DNA of 64,000 nucleotides from the NCBI RefSeq assembly GCF_027409185.1, contig NC_084461.1, forward strand, positions 187,586,001 through 187,650,000, read 5' to 3'. A program made the position numbers and the translations under genes. Positions 21,970 through 33,690 of this stretch are shown here, piece after piece. The stretch is from Cynocephalus volans (lineage: Eukaryota; Chordata; Mammalia; Dermoptera; Cynocephalidae). The notes below the pieces were generated by a model. The model made no database searches. It was not told where the DNA came from and saw only the letters and a list, made by a program, of their open reading frames with translations. Position 1 is the stretch's first letter. The number at the start of each line of letters is the position of its first letter.

Positions 21970-22072
21970 CCTTTTTTTTTTTTGGTGGCTGGCCTGTGCA
22001 AGGATCTGAATCTGTGACCTTGGCATTATAAGGTTGATACTCTAACCAACTGAGCTAACCTGCCAAACCCTG
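21970..22072 (-). mobile_element. tRNA-Ile-derived SINE (CYN-like)
   Basis: T-tract, 'ggtggctggcctgtgcaagg', inverted B-box and A-box ('accaactgagctaacc'), ending 'tgccaaaccc'. Confidence 0.8.
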
Positions 22073-22086
22073 AAATATCAGAAGTG

Positions 22087-22505
22087 GTGTATTGGTTTCC
22101 TAGGGCTGCTGTACCAGCTTACAACAAACTTAGTGGCTTTGAAGTAACAGAAATTTATTCTCTCACAGCTTTGGAGGCCAGAAGTCCAAAATTAAAGTGT
22201 TGGCAGAGCTGCACTCCATCTGAAGACTCTAGAAGAGAATCCTTCCTTGCTGTTTCCAGCTTCTGGTAGCTCCGTGGCTTGTGCCTACATCACACCAATC
22301 TCCACTTCTGTCCTCACATGACTTTCTCTGTATCTTTTCCTCACATAAGGACACTCATCATTGGGGTTTGGGACCACCTGTATAATCCAGGATGGATCTC
22401 ATCTTGAGATCCTTAACTTAATTACATCTCCAAAGACACTTTTTCCTGATAGGGTCACAGTCACAAGTTCTAGGTAGACATATCTTTTGGAGGCCAGCAC
22501 TCAAC
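22087..22505 (-). mobile_element. MaLR-type LTR (MLT1-like), reverse orientation
   Basis: It starts on the plus strand 'gtattggtttcctagggctg' and passes 'aacagaaatttattctctca'. The far end at 22440-22505 contains 'ccagcactcaactcactaca'. The reverse complement has the usual order with a poly(A) signal near 22160. The family name is from memory. Confidence 0.6.
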
Positions 22506-23980
22506 TCACTACAAGTGGCAGGACTGCTAAAGTGAGAGAAATACATTGTGTTCTACGTTCACATTCTCTAATTTAGGACAAAATTCTATACAACTCGAGT
22601 AATTCTGTTCACCATGTCTGTGTTAAAATATACTAGTGTATTTGTCTTCTGTAGTCAAAAAACACAAAAACGTAAAAAACATAAAAGTTTCTCCACCTCT
22701 ATACTTTGAAATGTTTGAGCTCCTCAAACATCCTTATTCTCCTAATCATAAGTGACCTAAAGAACTTGTTTTCTTTAACTCATAAACTTGTTTTCTTTAA
22801 CTCATAAAGTAAATTCTGACCTCCCTCATCATGTGTGACAAAGAAAAGATGTTATTCTTTAGAATATAAAATATCTGTTTTTGTTCTCTGGCTGAGGAAA
22901 TCAGAGCCAATGCTTATAGTCAACATTCTGTGGGCAAAAGCCCAAGGATCAACACTTAAGGAGGGAGGAACAGAGAGGGGTAAACAGATTGGATTTGGAT
23001 GGAAACAGTGCTTGGTGGTGATCCAGCTGAATATGGCCATGTTCCTGTCACTGTTATCAGATGGTGACAGTCACTTTGAGGCCTTCAGCAATGGGGGCAC
23101 ATGAGATACTAAGTCATGTGAAATGGTAGGATTGAGCATGAAAATAAACACAATCACTCATGAAAAGAAGGAGGTAAGAAGATAAGCACTGTCCGGCTCA
23201 GAATGTTAGGACGTGACTTTCCCTCACACTGTGAAACTTGTCTCATTTCGAGTGTTCTTTCTGATTGTTGATTTCTTGGCCTTTTTGTCTAAGTTGTAAG
23301 AGAAGTCTTTTGGTTTGCTTACTTGTAGCAAGCACCGTACTAAATGCACTAACTATGAACGCCTGTCAAGAGAAAATACCATGCTAATCAGAGCTTTAAA
23401 AAACTTGCTTAAATTAGCCAGTTCCTCATTTGGTTACTAGTTATCTCGTGGCGTGGTATAGTTTGAACAGAGTCTTAACCATGACCTAGATATTCTGGAC
23501 TTAATAATGAGTCCTTCAATGTTTGCTATAGAATTGTTGAGTTAGAAGGGCTCTTCAAGGTCACCTTGTGCATTTTCTCATTTTACAGTTAAAGAAGCTA
23601 CCTCCCAGGAGAATCAAATGTGCTCAGATCACAAATCTACCTACAGGCAAAGATGGGACCGGAAGCCATGTCCCTAGTCATTCTAGCTCATGCTTCTTAC
23701 TGGCAACTTTGGAAAAAATTTGACCATTCTTTACGCTAAATTCAAAGATGACCCAGGCTTCAAAGGCTGAAACTGTCTGATGACTCTGTATGATGAGGAC
23801 TTTGGGAATTGTGCCTGGACAAATCTAATACCCCAAACTATAATAAATTCTACACCAAAGAATTAAACTCTTTTTTTTTTTAATAAGAGAAAGCATATCA
23901 TATTTATTTCAGGTATAACATGAAAGAAGTTTAGGATTAGTAAAAATGTAGAAGCTATCAGAGGCAAGATCTCTGGACAC
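22506..23980. other. Intergenic stretch, no gene recognised
   Basis: It contains a perfect 22-bp tandem duplication at 22763-22806 and a weak old-repeat trace near 23530-23660. The remaining sequence has no recognised family and no convincing coding segment. Confidence 0.6.
22763..22806. repeat. 22-bp tandem duplication
   Basis: The unit begins 'aacttgttttctttaactca' and is repeated directly with no gap. Confidence 0.85.
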
Positions 23981-24063
23981 AGGAGCTGTCCAGTTAGCTC
24001 AATTGGTTAGAGCATGATGTTAATAACACCAAGGTCTGGGGTTTGACCCCTGTACCAGCCAGC

Positions 24064-24095
<32 letters not shown>
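23981..24095 (+). mobile_element. tRNA-Ile-derived SINE with (AC)n tail
   Basis: 'ggagctgtccagttagctc' head, A-box, B-box 'ggtttgacccc', end 'accagccagcc'. The A-tail position is occupied by a (CA)n run (24063-24091), showing a microsatellite grown out of the SINE tail. Confidence 0.85.
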
Positions 24096-24096
<1 letters not shown>

Positions 24097-24337
24097 ACAA
24101 AAGAAAGTGCATGCATACAAGTATAAAAACACATGTAAGATCTTTAAACCAAGATTTTAATAAATTAATAGAAATATGAACTGAGAGAATAGAGAAATAT
24201 ATGAGGTGAGTATTGATGATAACTATCAAAACATATAAATATATAAGGTAAATGTTCATATACTACTCAATAATTGATTAAAACAGATGAACTGATAATT
24301 GATACAGAAGGAAATACAGACTATTGATGAAAGAAGA

Positions 24338-24550
24338 CAGTGTTGTGGTTAAGAGTCCAGAATCTGAAACCAAAATGCTTGGATTTGAATTACAGCTTCA
24401 CCCCTGAGGAGGTGTGTGACCTTAGGTAAGTTACTTAAATTCTGTTTTCTCATAGGCAAAATAGGCACAATAGTAGTACCAACTTCATAAGGTTGCGAAG
24501 ATATATATACAATGTGCTTAGGACAGTGCCTCACACATAGTAAATGGTAT
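24338..24550 (+). mobile_element. MIR SINE
   Basis: The sequence runs through classic MIR landmarks: 'gtggttaagagtccagaatc', 'tgtgtgaccttaggtaagtt', 'acttaaattctgttttctca' and 'gcctcacacatagtaaatgg'. Near full length. Confidence 0.9.
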
Positions 24551-24984
24551 ATGTATTTACTTTTAAAAGTGCTTTAAACAGTACCTAGCACATTTTACAT
24601 TGTTAGCTACTATAATACATGAAAATATGTTTCTGAAATAATTCTACACATAGTATTATATTAAGTAGGAAAAATATGAACATTTATTTTTTTTTATTTT
24701 TATTATTATTTTTTTTATCGGCCACAGTATTTTTTTTTTCATTTTTTTTAATTTTATTTTTATTTTATTTTTTTAATTTTATTTTGTCGATATACATTGT
24801 AGCTGATTAATGCTCCCCATCACCAAAACCTCCCTCCCTTCTCCCTCCCCCCCTCCCCCCCAACAATGTCCTTTCTGTTTGTTTGTTGTATCAACTTCAA
24901 ATAATTGTGGTTGTTATATCTTCTTCCCCCCCCCGTTTGTGTGTGTGTGTGTGTATGTGTGTGTGTGAATTTATATATTAATTT

Positions 24985-27900
24985 TTAGCTCCCTCCAATA
25001 AGTGAGAACATGTGGTATTTCTCTTTCTGTGCCTGACTTGTTTCACTTAATATAATTCTCTCAAGGTCCATCCATGTTGTTGCAAATGGCAGTATTTCAT
25101 TCGTTTTTATAGCTGAGTAGTATTCCATTGTGTAGATGTACCACATTTTCCGTATCCACTCATCTGATGATGGGCATTTGGGCTGGTTCCAACTCTTGGC
25201 TATTGTAAAGAGTGCTGCGATGAACATTGGGGAACAGGTATACCTTCGACTTGATGATTTCCATTCCTCTGGGTATATTCCCAACAGTGGGATGGCTGGG
25301 TCGTATGGTAGATCTATTTGCAATTGTTTAAGGAACCTCCATACCATTTTCCATAGAGGCTGCACCATTTTGCAGTCCCACCAACAATGTATGAGAGTTC
25401 CTTTTTCTCCGCAGCCTCGCCAGCATTTATCGTTCATAGTCTTTTGGATTTTAGCCATCCTAACTGGGGTTAGATGGTATCTCAATGTGGTTTTGATTTG
25501 CATTTCCCGGATGCTGAGTGATGTTGAGCATTTTTTCATATGTCTGTTGGCCATTTGGATATCTTCCTTAGAGAAATGCCTACTTAGCTCTTTTGCCCAT
25601 TTTTTAATTGGGTTGCTTGTTTTCTTCTTGTAAAGTTGTTTGAGTTCCTTATATATTCTGGATATTAATCCTTTGTCAGATGTATATTTTGCAAATATTT
25701 TCTCCCACTCTGTTGGTTGTCTTTTAACTCTTTTAATTGTTTCTTTTGCTGTGCAGAAGCTTTTTAGTTTGATATAATCCCATTTGTTTATTTTTCCTTT
25801 GGTTGCCCGTGCTTTTGGGGTCGTATTCATGAAGTCTGTGCCCAGTCCTATTTCCTGAAGTGTTTCCCCTATGTTTTCTTTAAGAAGTTTTATTGTCTCA
25901 GGGTGTATATTTAAATCCTTAATCCATTTTGAGTTGATTTTAGTATACGGTGAGAGGTATGGATCTAGTTTCATTCTCCTGCATATCGATATCCAGTTAT
26001 CCCAGCACCACTTGCTGAAGAGGCAGTCCCTTCCCCAGTGAATAGGCTTGGTGCCTTTGTCAAAGATCAGATGGCAGTAAGTGTGTGGGTTGATTTCTGG
26101 ATTCTCTATTCTATTCCATTGGTCAGTGTGTCTGTTTTTATGCCAGTACCATACTGTTTTGGTTATTATAGCTTTGTAGTATAGCTTAAAGTCAGGTAGT
26201 GTTATGCCTCCAGCTTTATTTTTTTTGCTCAGCATTGCTTTGGCTATTTGTGGTCTTTTATTGTTCCATATAAATGTCTGAATAGTTTTTTCCATTTCTG
26301 AGAAAAATGTCTTTGGAATTTTGATGGGGATTGCATTGAATTTGTATATCACTTTGGGTAGTATGGACATTTTCACTATGTTGATTCTTCCAATCCAAGA
26401 GCATGGAATATCTTTCCATCTTCTTGTATCCTCTCTAATTTCTCTCAGCAGTGGTTTGTAGTTCTCATTATAGAGATTTTTCACATCCTTGGTTAACTCA
26501 ATTCCTAAGTATTTTATTTTTTTGGTGGCTATTGTAAATGGGCAGGCTTTCTTGATTTCTCCTTCTGCATGTTCACTATTGGAGAAAAGAAATGCTACTG
26601 ATTTTTGTGTGTTGATTTTGTATCCTGCTACTGTGCTGAAATCATTTATCAATTCCAACAGTTTTTTTGTAGAGGTTTTAGGCTGTTCGATATATAGGAT
26701 CATGTCACTGCAAACAGGGACAGTTTGACTTCATCTTTTCCAATCTGGATGCCCTTTATTTCCTTCTCTTCTCTGATTGCTCTGGCTAGTACTTCCAACA
26801 CTATGTTGAATAGGAGTGGTGAGAGTGGGCATCCTTGTCTAGTGCCTGTTCTTAAAGGAAAAGCTTTCAGCTTTTCCCCATTCAGGATGATATTGGCAGT
26901 GGGTTTGTCATATATGGCTTTAATTATGTTGAGATACTTTCCCTCTATACCTAACTTATAGAGGGTCTTTGTCATGAATGAGTGCTGAACTTTATCAAAT
27001 GCTTTTTCAGCATCTATAGAGATGATCATATGGTCATTGTGTTTGACTTTATTAATATGGTGTATCACATTTATTGATTTGCGTATGTTGAACCAACCTT
27101 GCATCCCTGGGATGAATCCCACTTGATCGTGATGAATAATTTTTCGTATGTGTTGCTGTATTCTGTTTGCTAGTATTTTAGTGAGGATTTTTGCATCTAT
27201 ATTCATCAAGGATATCGGCCTGTAGTTTTCTTTTTTGGTTATATCTTTACCTGGTTTTGGTATCAGGATGATGTTTGCTTCATAGAATGAGTTTGGGAGA
27301 TTTGCGTCCGTTTCAATCTTTTGGAATAGTTTGTAAAGAATCGGTGTCAATTCCTCTTTGAATGTTTGGTAAAATTCTGCTGTGAATCCATCTGGTCCTG
27401 GGCTTTTCTTTGTTGGGAGCCTTCTGATAACAGCTTCAATCTCCTTTATTGTTATTGGTCTGTTCAAATTTTCTACGTCTTCACGGTTCAGTTTTGGGAG
27501 CTTGTGTGTGTCCAGAAATTTATCCATTTCCTCCAGATTTTCAAATTTGTTGGCGTATAGTTGTTTATAGTAGTCTCGAATGATTCCTTGTATTTCAGAT
27601 GAATCAGTTGTAATATCGCCTTTTTCATTTCTAATTTTTGTTATTTGAGTCTTCTCTCTTCTTTTTCTTGTTAGCCATGCTAATGGTTTGTCAATTTTAT
27701 TTATCTTTTCAAAAAACCAACTTTTTGATTCGTTGATCTTTTGAATTGTTTTTTGGTTTTCAATTTCATTCAGTTCTGCTCTGATCTTAATGATTTCTTT
27801 CCGTCTGCTAACTTTAGGATTGGATTGTTCTTGTTTTTCTAGTTCTTTAAGGTGAAGTGTTAGGTTGTTCACTTGCCATCTTTCCATTCTTCTGAAGTGA

Positions 27901-28811
27901 GCATTTAACGCAATAAATTTTCCCCTCAATACTGCTTTTGCAGTATCCCACAGGTTTTGGTATGATGTATCATTGTTTTCATTAGTTTCAATAAACTTTT
28001 TGATTTCCTGCTTGATTTCTTCTTGGACCCATATGTCATTAAGTAGAATGCTGTTTAATTTCCATGTGTTTGTATAGTTTCCAGAGTTTTGTTTGTTATT
28101 AATTTCTAGTTTTAATCCATTGTGGTCTGAGAAGATACATGGGATAATTCCAATTTTTTTGAATTTATTGAGACTTGATTTGTGACCTAATATGTGATCT
28201 ATCCTGGAGAATGATCCATGTGCTGATGAGAAGAATGAATATTCTGAGGTTGTTGGGTGGAATGTTCTGTAGATATCTGCCAATTCCAACTGGTCTAGAG
28301 TCTTGTTTAGATCTTGTGTTTCTCTACTGATTCTTTGCCTAGATGATCTGTCTAATATTGACAGTGGAGTGTTCAGGTCCCCTGCTATTATGGTATTAGT
28401 GTCTATTTCCTTCTTTAGGTCTAATAGAGTTTGTTTTATAAATCTGGCTGCTCCAACATTGGGTGCGTACATATTTATGATTGTTATGTCTTCTTGATGG
28501 ATCCATCCTTTTATCATTAAGTAGTGTCCCTCATTGTCTCTTTTTATGGTTTTTAGTTTAAAGTCTATTTTGTCAGATATAAGAATAGCCACTCCAGCTC
28601 GTTTTTCTTTTCTGTTTGCATGGTAAATCTTTTTCCATCCTTTCACTCTTAGTCTGTGTGAATCTTTATGGGTGAGGTGGGTCTCTTGTAGGCAGCATAT
28701 AGTTGGGTCCTGCTTTTTGATCCAGTCAGCCAGTCTGTGTCTTTTAATTGGGGAATTTAAGCCTTTAACATTAAGAGTTGTTATTGAAAGGTGTTGATTT
28801 ATTCCTAGCAT
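24985..28811 (-). pseudogene. L1 ORF2 (endonuclease/reverse transcriptase) with a 1-nt deletion
   Basis: The first frame (28811-26700) holds the apurinic-type endonuclease, with the catalytic-site segments [28 protein letters not shown] and SDHNG. It continues into reverse-transcriptase blocks [21 protein letters not shown] and TRQGCPLSP. At 26708/26707 one base is missing from the first Asp codon of the catalytic Phe-Ala-Asp-Asp box, giving a stop three codons later. The second frame (26703-24985) carries the rest of RT and the C-terminal Cys-rich segment ([18 protein letters not shown]). About 1275 codons in all, the usual ORF2 size. No other stop or shift was noticed. Confidence 0.93.
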
Positions 28812-28998
28812 TTTATTGGTTGTTTGGTTGTCTTAGGTGTCTTTTGTTCCTTGCTTTCTGATTTACTGTTTGGTTTCTTTGTTTGTTGGTTCCTTAGGTT
28901 GTAGATAGTGTTTTTGTTAGCTTGTTTTCTCTTCACGAATGCCATTTTTATTGTACTAGCGGGTTTAGATTTTTCTTAGGTTTTTATGGCAGTGGTAG

Positions 28999-29997
28999 TT
29001 ATTTTTCAGGAACCAAACCCAGTACTCCCTTGAGGATTTCTTGTAAGGGTGGTCTTGTGGTAGTGAACTCCCGCAGTTTTTGTTTGTCTGAGAAATATAC
29101 TATTTGCCCCTCATTTCGGAAGGATAGCCTTGCAGGGTAGAGTATTCTTGGCTGGCAATCTTTGTCTTTTAGTATTTTGAAAATATCATCCCATTCCTTT
29201 CTAGCTTTTAGGGTTTGTGATGAAAAGTCTGATGTTAGCCTGATTGGGGCTCCCTTATAGGTGATTTGACGCTTCTCTCTTGCAGCTTTTAAGATTCTCT
29301 CTTTGTCTCTGAGTTTTGCCAATTTGACTATGACATGTCTTGGAGAAGGCCTTTTTGGGTTGAATACGTTTGGAGATCGTTGAGCTTCCTGGATCTGAAG
29401 ATCTGTGATTTTTCCTATACCTGGGAAGTTTTCTGCCACTATTTTGTTGAATATGTTTTCAATGGAATCTCCATTTTCCTCCCCTTCTGGAATACCCATG
29501 ACTCGGATATTTGAGCGCTTGAGGTTGTCTGATATCTCTCTCAGATTTTCTTCCATGTCCTTGATTCTTTTTTCTTTCTTTTTGTCTGCTTGTGTTATTT
29601 CAAACAGCCCATCTTCAAGCTCAGAGGTTCTCTCTTCAACTTCGACAAGCCTGCTGGTTAAACTCTCCATTGTGTTTTTTATTTCGCTGAATAACTTCTT
29701 CAGTTCAGCAAGTTCTGCTACATTTTTTTTCAGGACATTGATTTCCTTGTATATTTCCTCTTTCAGATCCTGTATACTTTTCCTCATTTCATCATGATGT
29801 CTAGCTGAGTTTTCTTGTATCTCATTCAGTTTCCTTAGAATTATCACTCGAAATTCCTTGTCAGTTATTTCAAGGGCTTCTTGTTCTATAGGATCTAGAG
29901 TATGAGATTTATTAACTTTTGGTGGTGTACTTTCTTGATTTTTTGTATTTCTGGTGTCTTTTTTTTGGTGCTTATTCATTGTGGCAGGGGGTTTCAC
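28999..29997 (-). CDS. L1 ORF1 protein (RNA-binding chaperone), open
   Basis: 332 codons, uninterrupted. The first ATG gives MKPPATMNKHQKK; the internal MNKHQ start is also possible. Residues about 50-155 form a long coiled coil (ELKKLFSEIKNTMESL and similar heptads). An RRM-like domain follows (NIRVMGIPEGEENGDSIENI), then the basic C-terminal domain (SPRHVIVKLAKLRDKERILK). Family role: a trimeric RNA chaperone that coats L1 RNA in the L1 ribonucleoprotein. Length is typical of mammalian L1 ORF1p. Confidence 0.93.
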   Translation of the reverse strand: MKPPATMNKHQKKDTRNTKNQESTPPKVNKSHTLDPIEQEALEITDKEFRVIILRKLNEIQENSARHHDEMRKSIQDLKEEIYKEINVLKKNVAELAELKKLFSEIKNTMESLTSRLVEVEERTSELEDGLFEITQADKKKEKRIKDMEENLREISDNLKRSNIRVMGIPEGEENGDSIENIFNKIVAENFPGIGKITDLQIQEAQRSPNVFNPKRPSPRHVIVKLAKLRDKERILKAAREKRQITYKGAPIRLTSDFSSQTLKARKEWDDIFKILKDKDCQPRILYPARLSFRNEGQIVYFSDKQKLREFTTTRPPLQEILKGVLGLVPEK

Positions 29998-31515
29998 AGT
30001 CCACCGGTTTGAGACTAATGACTAACTAGGATGTTGCTGTGGTTGCCAATTTGGTATGGCTCCCGCCGTGACTGCTCAGTTGGCCTCTAGTGTCTTGTGT
30101 GTGTGGTTGCCTCGGGTCTTGGGCTTCTCCGGGGATCCACCTATCTGGTCAGCTTGTACTCTGCTGGGCTGGTGGATCACGTACCACAGGGTGTGTGATC
30201 TCTGTTGAGCTTTCACTTTCTGTACAGGACTTCTCCCCGTTCCGTGTGCTCTGGCCCAGGCTGTTAGATTGTGCAGTGGCGACCCCACCGGGTGTGTGGT
30301 TTCTGTCGAGTCTCCGCCTCCCTGGCCGCACGTCTCCCCCCTCTGTGCACAGTGTGCTGGGCTGGGGCGTGTCTTCTGCACCCCTCGTCTATCAGCTGGG
30401 CCTTCAAGACCCTGCTCAGCACCGCCTCGCCCAGGAAGTCTACCAGGTTTCTGCTAGGCACAGACGACCGGTCTCTCTGGGTGCCTTTGTAGCACTGTGT
30501 AGCTCTTTCTCGGGTCTTGTTCACCTTTGTATCCCCCCGGTATAAACCGAGTCTAGTGCCCGCCTGCAGCCTGCTCTCCGGCAGGTTCAAGCGGACCTGG
30601 GAACTCTCCTACCACACTATTCCCAACCAGAAATTCGTTAGGCTTTTTTCCAAACTGGTGGTCGCAGAGATGGAATCTGCCTCCCAGTAACAGGAAGTTT
30701 ACCGGGGCCGGAGTCCAGGGTGTGGTGGAGTGACAGTCAGCCCGCCCGTACTTCCTAGCCCTCCCAACACTGGTCGGGACGCCCCACACCCCCAGCCCCG
30801 CCAGAGAACCGCGGAGGGAGTGGGAGAGGAGGCCGGCCCGCAGGGTCCGGAAAGCCCCGCGCCAGGCCAAGCAAATGGGCTCAGTGATGGCCGAGCAGGG
30901 CGGAGCTGCCCGCACCTGGGAAAATGGAGGCAGCACCGGGGCAGTGAGTGGCCTGGTGGTGCAGGCGGGAGCCGCGTGGGCATACATCCCCCGAACAGAG
31001 CTGTGCCAAGGATCACTCACAGTGCTGTGCCAGGTCGGGCGCTCGCTCTGTCTCTGGTTTGTTGCCTTCCGTGTTCTCGGCGCTGCCGCCTCGGGCTGTT
31101 CAGTCGCGGCGCCGCTCGGGCGCTCCCAGGAATCTTCTTTAATGCCGGCCTGAAACCTCGAATCCTGAATAGGGCAGCTGGCCGCCTTCAGTGCGGCCCC
31201 AGCCTCCGGGATCCTGGCTGCATCCACAGCAGCCCTGGCGCCGTGTTCCCTGTTTCAAGACTCGCTTTTGCAGCTAAGAATCAGTTCTTTTCCTGCTCCA
31301 CACTTCAAAGCTGTTGCCTGTAAATGAGGCAGCCTCTCCTGCCGGGGGCAAAGTGGCGTTGAGCCCCCACGACCGGCCAGCAGCAGCAGTCCTCCCTTAA
31401 GAGATGGCCAGAGGAAGGTCCACAAGTTTCCCGGCTGCCTGAGGCCCAGTGGCCACCTTTTCCACCTCAGCTACTCCGCGCCAGCTGCTGCAGCCGCCGC
31501 CATCTTGAAAACTCC
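29998..31515 (-). promoter_or_regulatory. L1 5' UTR (internal promoter)
   Basis: 1.5 kb of GC- and CpG-rich sequence upstream of ORF1, beginning with 'ggagttttcaagatggcgg'. Mammalian L1 5' UTRs act as internal Pol II promoters, often with an antisense activity. The leading AAGATGGCGGC motif fits YY1 binding, which positions L1 starts in human. Several long antisense open frames here reflect base composition, not evident genes. Confidence 0.8.
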
Positions 31516-31535
31516 AAAAATATGAACATTTAAAC

Positions 31536-31752
31536 CAGGGTTTCTCAATCTCAGCACTATTGGTATTTTAGACCAGATAATTCTTTGTTGGAGGGGCAGG
31601 GGCTATCCTGTACATTATAGGATATTAAGCAGCATCCCTGGCCTCTAACAATTAGATGCCAGTAGCATTCCACAATTGTGACAATCAAAAATGACTGCAG
31701 ACATTGCCAAATGTCTTCTGGGAGGCAAAATTGCCCCTGTTGAGAATCACTG
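31536..31752. mobile_element. hAT-type non-autonomous DNA element with 8-bp duplication
   Basis: Left end 'cagggtttctcaatctcag' and right end 'cctgttgagaatcactg' are imperfect inverted repeats. Flanking octamers 'atttaaac' (31528-31535) and 'atgtaaac' (31753-31760) differ at one base, as expected for an old hAT insertion. The family (Charlie/MER class) is not named with certainty. Confidence 0.75.
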
Positions 31753-31771
31753 ATGTAAACAATCACATGAG

Positions 31772-32190
31772 TATGATGGAGTTTGGATGTGTTGTCCCCT
31801 CCAAAACTCATGTGGAAATATGATCCCCAATGTGTCAGTGTTGGAAACTGATTGAGTCATGGGGGTGGATCCCTCATGAATAGGTTAATGCTCTCCCTGG
31901 GGGCGGGGGGCCTGAGTGAGTTCTCACTCTATTAGTTCCCGTGAGAGCTTGTTGTTTAAAAGACCTTGGCACCTCCCCTCTCGCTCTTGCTTCTCTCTCT
32001 TGCTTCCTCTCACCATGTGATGTGCTTGTACCCACCGGCTGCCTGCCACTTTCTGCCATAAGTAGAAGCAGCCTGAGGCCCATGCCAGATGCAGCTGTCC
32101 CAGAATCATAAGCCAAATAAACCTCTTTTCCTTATGAATTACACAGTCTCAGGTATTTCTGTTATAGCAACACAAAACGGACTAATACAG
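31772..32190 (+). mobile_element. MaLR-type LTR (MST/MLT1A-like)
   Basis: 'atgatggagtttggatgtgt', 'cccctccaaaactcatgtgg', 'gattgagtcatgggggtgga', 'ctctcaccatgtgatgtgct', the polyadenylation 'aataaa' at about 32116 and the end 'acacaaaacggactaataca' follow the MST/MLT1A order as I recall it. Confidence 0.75.
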
Positions 32191-32433
32191 TGTATGAACA
32201 ATGACACTCTACCTTGGATTTTTTATCACCCACTCTCTTGGTTTCTCTCCTCTGAGCAGTTTCTTCTCAGCCTCCTCTGCACACCCTTCAAGTTTGGTGT
32301 TCGTAAAAGTACTGTGGGTCTCTTCACTTCTCACTCTACATATTCTCCCTGGATGACCTCATAATCATTTCCAGGAATTTCACATCTGGATCTGTAATTG
32401 GATCTCCTGAGCTCCAGACCATCCACATCTTTT

Positions 32434-32547
32434 TCTTTTTTCTTTTCCCCCCTACTTTTGGCAGCTGGCCTGTATGGGGATCCCAACCCCTGACCTTGGT
32501 GTTATCAGGACCACACTCTAACCAAGTGAACCAACCAGCCAGCCTTA
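32434..32547 (-). mobile_element. tRNA-Ile-derived SINE (CYN-like)
   Basis: T/C-rich tail complement, 'ggcagctggcctgtatgggg', inverted B-box 'gatcccaacccct', end 'accaaccagccagcct'. Confidence 0.85.
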
Positions 32548-32876
32548 GCCACATCTTCATCTGTCAGATTGGTCCATTCATTTCCCACTTCCCTCCCACC
32601 CCTGCTCCTCTTTCTGGGTCCCCTATCTTGGTATATGGTACCATTCCAGAGACCTGGGAGTCATCCTTGACTTTGCCTTCTCCCTAAATCCTAGGCAATC
32701 ATCTCCTACATACCACTCACATCCATCCACTCCTTCATCACCCCAGGCCACACCTTCTCTTGTTTCCTTGCAGCAGCTTTTAACTACCTCCCTACCATTC
32801 TCTACCCTGAAGACAAATCGCCTTTCTACACTGTAAGTTTGACCTTGTCTTTTCCTGTTTAAAATCCTTTGGGATA

Positions 32877-33009
32877 GGGCTGAGCCCGTGGCGCACTCGG
32901 TAGCGTGCTGCGCTAGCAGCGCAGCGACGCTCCCGCCGCGGGTTCGGATCCTATATAGGAATGACCGGTGCACTCCCTGGCTGAGCGCCGGTCACGAAAA
33001 AAAAAAAAA
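32877..33009 (+). mobile_element. tRNA-derived SINE of a second, GC-rich family (young copy)
   Basis: Head 'gggctgagcccgtggcgcac', a tRNA-like region with 'ctgcgctagcagcgcag', B-box 'gggttcggatcc', then 'tatataggaatgaccggtg' and a non-tRNA tail 'gcgccggtcacg' with poly(A). A perfect 16-bp duplication 'aaaatcctttgggata' flanks it (32861-32876, 33010-33025). A near-identical relative lies at 47463-47610. Confidence 0.9.
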
Positions 33010-33025
33010 AAAATCCTTTGGGATA

Positions 33026-33085
33026 ACACCAAGCTCAAAGGTTCAGATCCCCTTACTGGCCAGCTGCCAAAAAAATAAAATAAAA
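33026..33085 (+). mobile_element. 5'-truncated tRNA-Ile SINE remnant
   Basis: It starts inside the tRNA region ('acaccaagctcaaaggttc') and ends 'actggccagctgcc' plus an A-rich tract. The first bases overlap the duplicated target of the younger SINE just upstream. Confidence 0.75.
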
Positions 33086-33482
33086 AATAAAACCCGTTGG
33101 AGTTTCCCAATGGCCTCAGGATAAAATCCAAATTTGTTACAATAGCTTTACAGGGCCCTTCACGTTCTGTTCCCTGCTCCTCCCTCTAGCCCTATCTCCC
33201 ACCAACCTTACCTCACAACCTCCATTCTGACCATCCTGAACTTCTTGCAGTACCCCAAATGGGTCATACTCTCTCCTGCCTCTGGGCCTTTGCACATGCA
33301 ATTCCTCTACTGAAGAGAGCTCTTCACTGGCTTCTTCGCTTGGCTACCTCTAATCAACCTTTAGCTACCAGCTCTACCCACTTTCTCTGGGTGAGTCAGG
33401 CACCCTGATACATGTACACATCCCAACCTATACTCACTGTCACACTGTGTTATAACTGCTATTTTTTTTGTGTGTGTGGCTG

Positions 33483-33690
33483 ATTTTTAAAAATTGAGTT
33501 GCAATTCATATGTAGTAAAATGCATGGATCTTACGTGTTCTGAACTGAGTTTTGATGACTGGACATACTCATGTAATCATCACCCAAAACAAGATAAAGA
33601 ACATTTCCATCATCCCAGAAAGTTCCCTTGTGTTCCTCTGTAGTCAACACCCCCTACTACCCCACAGAGGCAGCCCACTGTGTAACTGTT
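33483..33690 (-). mobile_element. Old L1 3' UTR fragment
   Basis: 'ttaaaaattgagttgcaatt', 'gttttgatgactggacatac', 'atcacccaaaacaagataaa' are landmarks of an ancient L1 3' UTR in reverse orientation. Confidence 0.55.

Larger units (their letters stand above)
24687..31515 (-). mobile_element. Full-length, recently inserted L1 retrotransposon with one frameshift in ORF2
   Basis: The 6.83 kb element reads on the minus strand: 5' UTR (31515-29998), ORF1 (29997-28999), inter-ORF spacer of 187 nt, ORF2 (28811-24985), a 3' UTR with a G-rich run (24840-24870 as C-rich on plus), and an A-rich tail. The 5' end holds a YY1-type motif 'caagatggcggc', as in human L1. A perfect 17-bp target-site duplication 'aaaaatatgaacattta' flanks it (24670-24686 and 31516-31532). 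Perfect duplications, an open ORF1 and one small lesion in ORF2 all indicate a young insertion. Confidence 0.95.

Noticed and set aside
25136..25633. A 165-codon open frame on the plus strand
   Set aside because: It is the antisense shadow of the L1 ORF2 C-terminal region, which runs on the minus strand.
29405..29797. A 130-codon Ser/Phe-rich plus-strand frame
   Set aside because: It is the antisense shadow of the L1 ORF1 coiled coil.
30076..31323. Open frames of 150-220 codons on both strands in the L1 5' UTR
   Set aside because: The region is the GC-rich L1 5' UTR. The frames are antisense or out-of-frame shadows of CpG-rich DNA with no known protein similarity.
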